Positions 62,301 through 64,000 of a stretch of DNA of 64,000 nucleotides are shown here, one piece after another. The DNA is from Ga0077527 sp964433345 (GTDB lineage Bacteria; Pseudomonadota; Gammaproteobacteria; Burkholderiales; SG8-41), in contig CAYSQJ010000005.1 of NCBI GenBank assembly GCA_964433345.1, positions 248,001 through 312,000 of the forward strand. Reading direction: 5' to 3'. The notes below the pieces were generated by a model. That model had not been told where the DNA came from and did no database searches. It saw nothing but the letters and a program-made list of their open reading frames with translations. Position numbers and translations under genes: made by a program. The first letter of the stretch is position 1, and the number at the start of each line of letters is the position of its first letter.

Positions 62301-63026
62301 ATGGCTGAAAGGGCACGGCGGGATGGCCAGCCAGCCTACCTCCTGCACACTTATTCCTATCGCGAGACCAGCCTGATCGCGGAACTGTATACGCGGGACT
62401 CGGGAAGGGTGGCGGTCATCGCGAGGGGCGCGCGGCGGCCGCGCTCGGCTTTGCGCGGTGTGCTGATGGCATTCCAGCCCTTGCTGATCGGCTGGTCAGG
62501 CAAATCAGAACTGAAAACGCTGCACAAGGCCGAATGGAACGGCGGTTATGCGCCATTGCGCGGGCTCGGCCTGATCTGCGGATTCTATCTGAATGAACTT
62601 CTGCTCAAGCTGTTGCCGCGCGAGGATGCCCACGAGCAGCTGTTTGAAGCCTATGCCGCGGCATTGGCACAACTGCCGGGCGCCGTGGACCATGCCGCCG
62701 TGCTGCGACGCTTCGAGCGCGTGCTGCTGCGCGAACTGGGCTATGGCCTGGTGCTGGAGCGGGAAGCCGGTGCCGGCGCGCCGATCCGTGCCGACAGCAT
62801 CTACCGTTATCTTCCCGAGCGCGGACCGGTTCCTGCCGCCGAGTGCGAAGGACAAAGCGGCGTAGAATTGGCGGGGCAGACGCTGATCGACATGTCGGAA
62901 GACCGCTACACCGACGCGCGGACGCTGCAGCAGAGCAAGGCCCTCATGCGCGCGCTGATCAACCACTGCCTGGGCGCGCAGACGCTGCACACGCGGCAGT
63001 TGCTGCGCGACCTGCAGCAGATGTAG
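62301..63026 (+). CDS. recO: DNA repair protein RecO
   Basis: 241 residues. Recombination mediator in the RecFOR pathway. N-terminal OB fold: PAYLLHTYSYRETSLIAELYTRDSG, then VAVIARGARRPRSALRGVLMAFQPLLIGWSGKSELKTLHKAEW. The helical C-terminal domain contains GFYLNELLLKLLPREDAHEQLFEAYAAAL and ends SKALMRALINHCLGAQTLHTRQLLRDLQ. The zinc-finger cysteines of some homologues are absent, as in E. coli RecO. Conserved between era and pdxJ. Confidence 0.93.
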   Translation: MAERARRDGQPAYLLHTYSYRETSLIAELYTRDSGRVAVIARGARRPRSALRGVLMAFQPLLIGWSGKSELKTLHKAEWNGGYAPLRGLGLICGFYLNELLLKLLPREDAHEQLFEAYAAALAQLPGAVDHAAVLRRFERVLLRELGYGLVLEREAGAGAPIRADSIYRYLPERGPVPAAECEGQSGVELAGQTLIDMSEDRYTDARTLQQSKALMRALINHCLGAQTLHTRQLLRDLQQM

Positions 63027-63083
63027 GGCGAGGGCGGGACCGCAGTTCGAACAAACTTACGAAGCAGATTGTGTACGGATGTC

Positions 63084-63824
63084 ATGACCCGGCTCAGCGT
63101 CAACGTCAACAAGATCGCGCTGTTGCGCAACTCGCGCAACCTCGGAATTCCCAGTGTGCTGCGGGCGTCAACGATTGCGCTCGATGCCGGCGCCCACGGC
63201 ATCACCGTGCATCCGCGCCCCGACGCGCGTCACATCCGTGCCGGCGACGTGCACGAACTCGCGGAACTTCTGCGGGCCAGGGCGGGCGCCGAATTCAACA
63301 TCGAGGGCAATCCTTTCGAACCGCCGCTGCTTGAACTGGTGCGTGCGGTAAAGCCGCAGCAGTGCACGCTGGTTCCGGATGATCCGGGTGCATTCACCTC
63401 CGATCATGGCTGGGACCTGTCCCGGGACGGCGCACGCTTGCAACCGGTGGTGGCCGGGTTGAAGGCGGCCGGCATCCGGGTCAGCCTGTTCATGGACCCC
63501 GAACCGGCGGCAATGGCAGCGGCTGCGGCGACCGGTGCGGATCGGGTGGAACTGTACACGGAGCCCTACGCCGCGGCTTTCGGCACACCGGCGGGGCCGG
63601 ACATGGTGGCACGCTATGCGGCGGCGGCCCGCAGCGCGCAGTCGGCGGGATTGGCAGTCAACGCCGGTCACGATCTGAATCTCCATAACCTGGGGCCTTT
63701 TCTCCGTGCAGTGTCCGGCGTGGCCGAGGTGTCGATCGGGCATGCACTGGTCGCCGATGCGCTTGAAACGGGACTTGCAGCTGCGGTGCGGGAATATCTG
63801 CGTGAGATGGGAGGGCGGGCTTGA
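63084..63824 (+). CDS. pdxJ: Pyridoxine 5'-phosphate synthase
   Basis: 246 residues from ATG 63084; a TTG at 63069 would add five residues. TIM-barrel enzyme condensing 1-deoxyxylulose-5-phosphate with amino-acetone phosphate to pyridoxine phosphate. Signatures: LSVNVNKIALLRNSR, DAGAHGITVHPRPDARHI, FNIEGNP, QCTLVPDDPGAFTSDHGWDL, and VNAGHDLNLHNLG with VSIGHALVADAL. PLP made by this route supports DapC and the class III aminotransferase. It is coupled to acpS by a four-base overlap. Confidence 0.95.
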   Translation: MTRLSVNVNKIALLRNSRNLGIPSVLRASTIALDAGAHGITVHPRPDARHIRAGDVHELAELLRARAGAEFNIEGNPFEPPLLELVRAVKPQQCTLVPDDPGAFTSDHGWDLSRDGARLQPVVAGLKAAGIRVSLFMDPEPAAMAAAAATGADRVELYTEPYAAAFGTPAGPDMVARYAAAARSAQSAGLAVNAGHDLNLHNLGPFLRAVSGVAEVSIGHALVADALETGLAAAVREYLREMGGRA

Positions 63825-64000
63825 TCTACGGTATCGGCATAGACGTCATCCAGCCGCATCGCGTCGCGCGGCTGCTGGAAAAGTACGGTGCACGTTTTGT
63901 CGGCCGCGTGCTGACCCCGGCGGAACAGGCACGCTACACGGCGACCAAGCAGCAGGTGCTGTTCCTGGCCAACCGCTTTGCCGCGAAGGAGGCCTTTTCG
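63821..64000 (+). CDS. acpS: Holo-ACP synthase, 3' part beyond window
   Basis: 60 codons visible from TTG 63821, overlapping the pdxJ stop (TTGA). It transfers the phosphopantetheine arm from CoA to acyl-carrier protein. The N-terminal Mg-binding Asp is in YGIGIDVIQPHRVARLLEKYG, and the second motif FLANRFAAKEAFS carries the conserved Glu and Lys. The residue after DV is Ile-Gln-Pro rather than the common Val-Glu/Asp, a mild deviation. Truncated only by the window edge. Confidence 0.9.
   Translation, partial: MIYGIGIDVIQPHRVARLLEKYGARFVGRVLTPAEQARYTATKQQVLFLANRFAAKEAFS

Overview
The window is a dense, GC-rich stretch of a Gram-negative bacterial chromosome. I assign it to the Betaproteobacteria from gene order: dapC-dapD-pilU, smc-zipA-ligA, glnD-map divergent from rpsB-tsf-pyrH-frr-uppS-cdsA-dxr-rseP-bamA-skp-lpxD-fabZ-lpxA-lpxB-rnhB, ppsR divergent from ppsA, pyrG-kdsA-eno-ftsB, and rpoE-rseA-rseB-mucD-grx-lepA-lepB-DUF4845-rnc-era-recO-pdxJ-acpS. 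A Rhodocyclales or Nitrosomonadales relative is my best guess; the genus cannot be fixed from this sequence. No rRNA, tRNA, insertion sequence, prophage or CRISPR array was found.

Layout. 1-6.8 kb: edge-truncated TPR/beta-barrel gene, rluB, and a minus-strand run prmB, pilU, dapD, dapC, queF. 6.8-16.7 kb: smc-zipA-ligA, galU, a DsrE-like gene, a purine/methylthio salvage pair (hpt, mtnP) and a peptide deformylase. 16.7-20.1 kb: glnD and map on the minus strand. 20.1-34.6 kb: translation, isoprenoid, phospholipid, BamA and lipid A genes. 34.6-36.9 kb: a divergent senB/senA pair (predicted selenoneine or ergothioneine-type chemistry) placed between rnhB and an RNA methyltransferase gene. 36.9-46.2 kb: RNA methyltransferase, ppsR/ppsA, pyrG, kdsA, eno, ftsB, folD. 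46.2-53.6 kb is the least canonical part: a small membrane protein, a 1,173-residue flavin/iron-sulfur oxidoreductase fusing NfnB/GltD-like and NfnA/PyrK-like halves, an omega-aminotransferase with an unrecognised partner, and an ABC substrate-binding/permease fusion without an ATPase. 53.7-64 kb: the sigma-E envelope-stress operon and the lepA-acpS block, cut by the window end.

How the genes fit together. Much of the window builds and guards the outer membrane. LpxA/LpxD/LpxB/FabZ and KdsA make lipid A and Kdo, BamA and Skp assemble outer-membrane proteins, LepB processes exported proteins, and RpoE-RseA-RseB-MucD senses damage, with RseP (26.3 kb) expected to cleave RseA. PpsR and PpsA control PEP supply for KdsA and gluconeogenesis.

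Most interesting for follow-up: (i) short AT-rich patches sharing the 11-mer ATAATCAATAA, mostly at gene junctions, one embedded in frame inside ligA; (ii) the senBA pair within an otherwise conserved operon; (iii) the Nfn-like fusion oxidoreductase with an extra N-terminal domain; (iv) paired inverted repeats between queF and smc.
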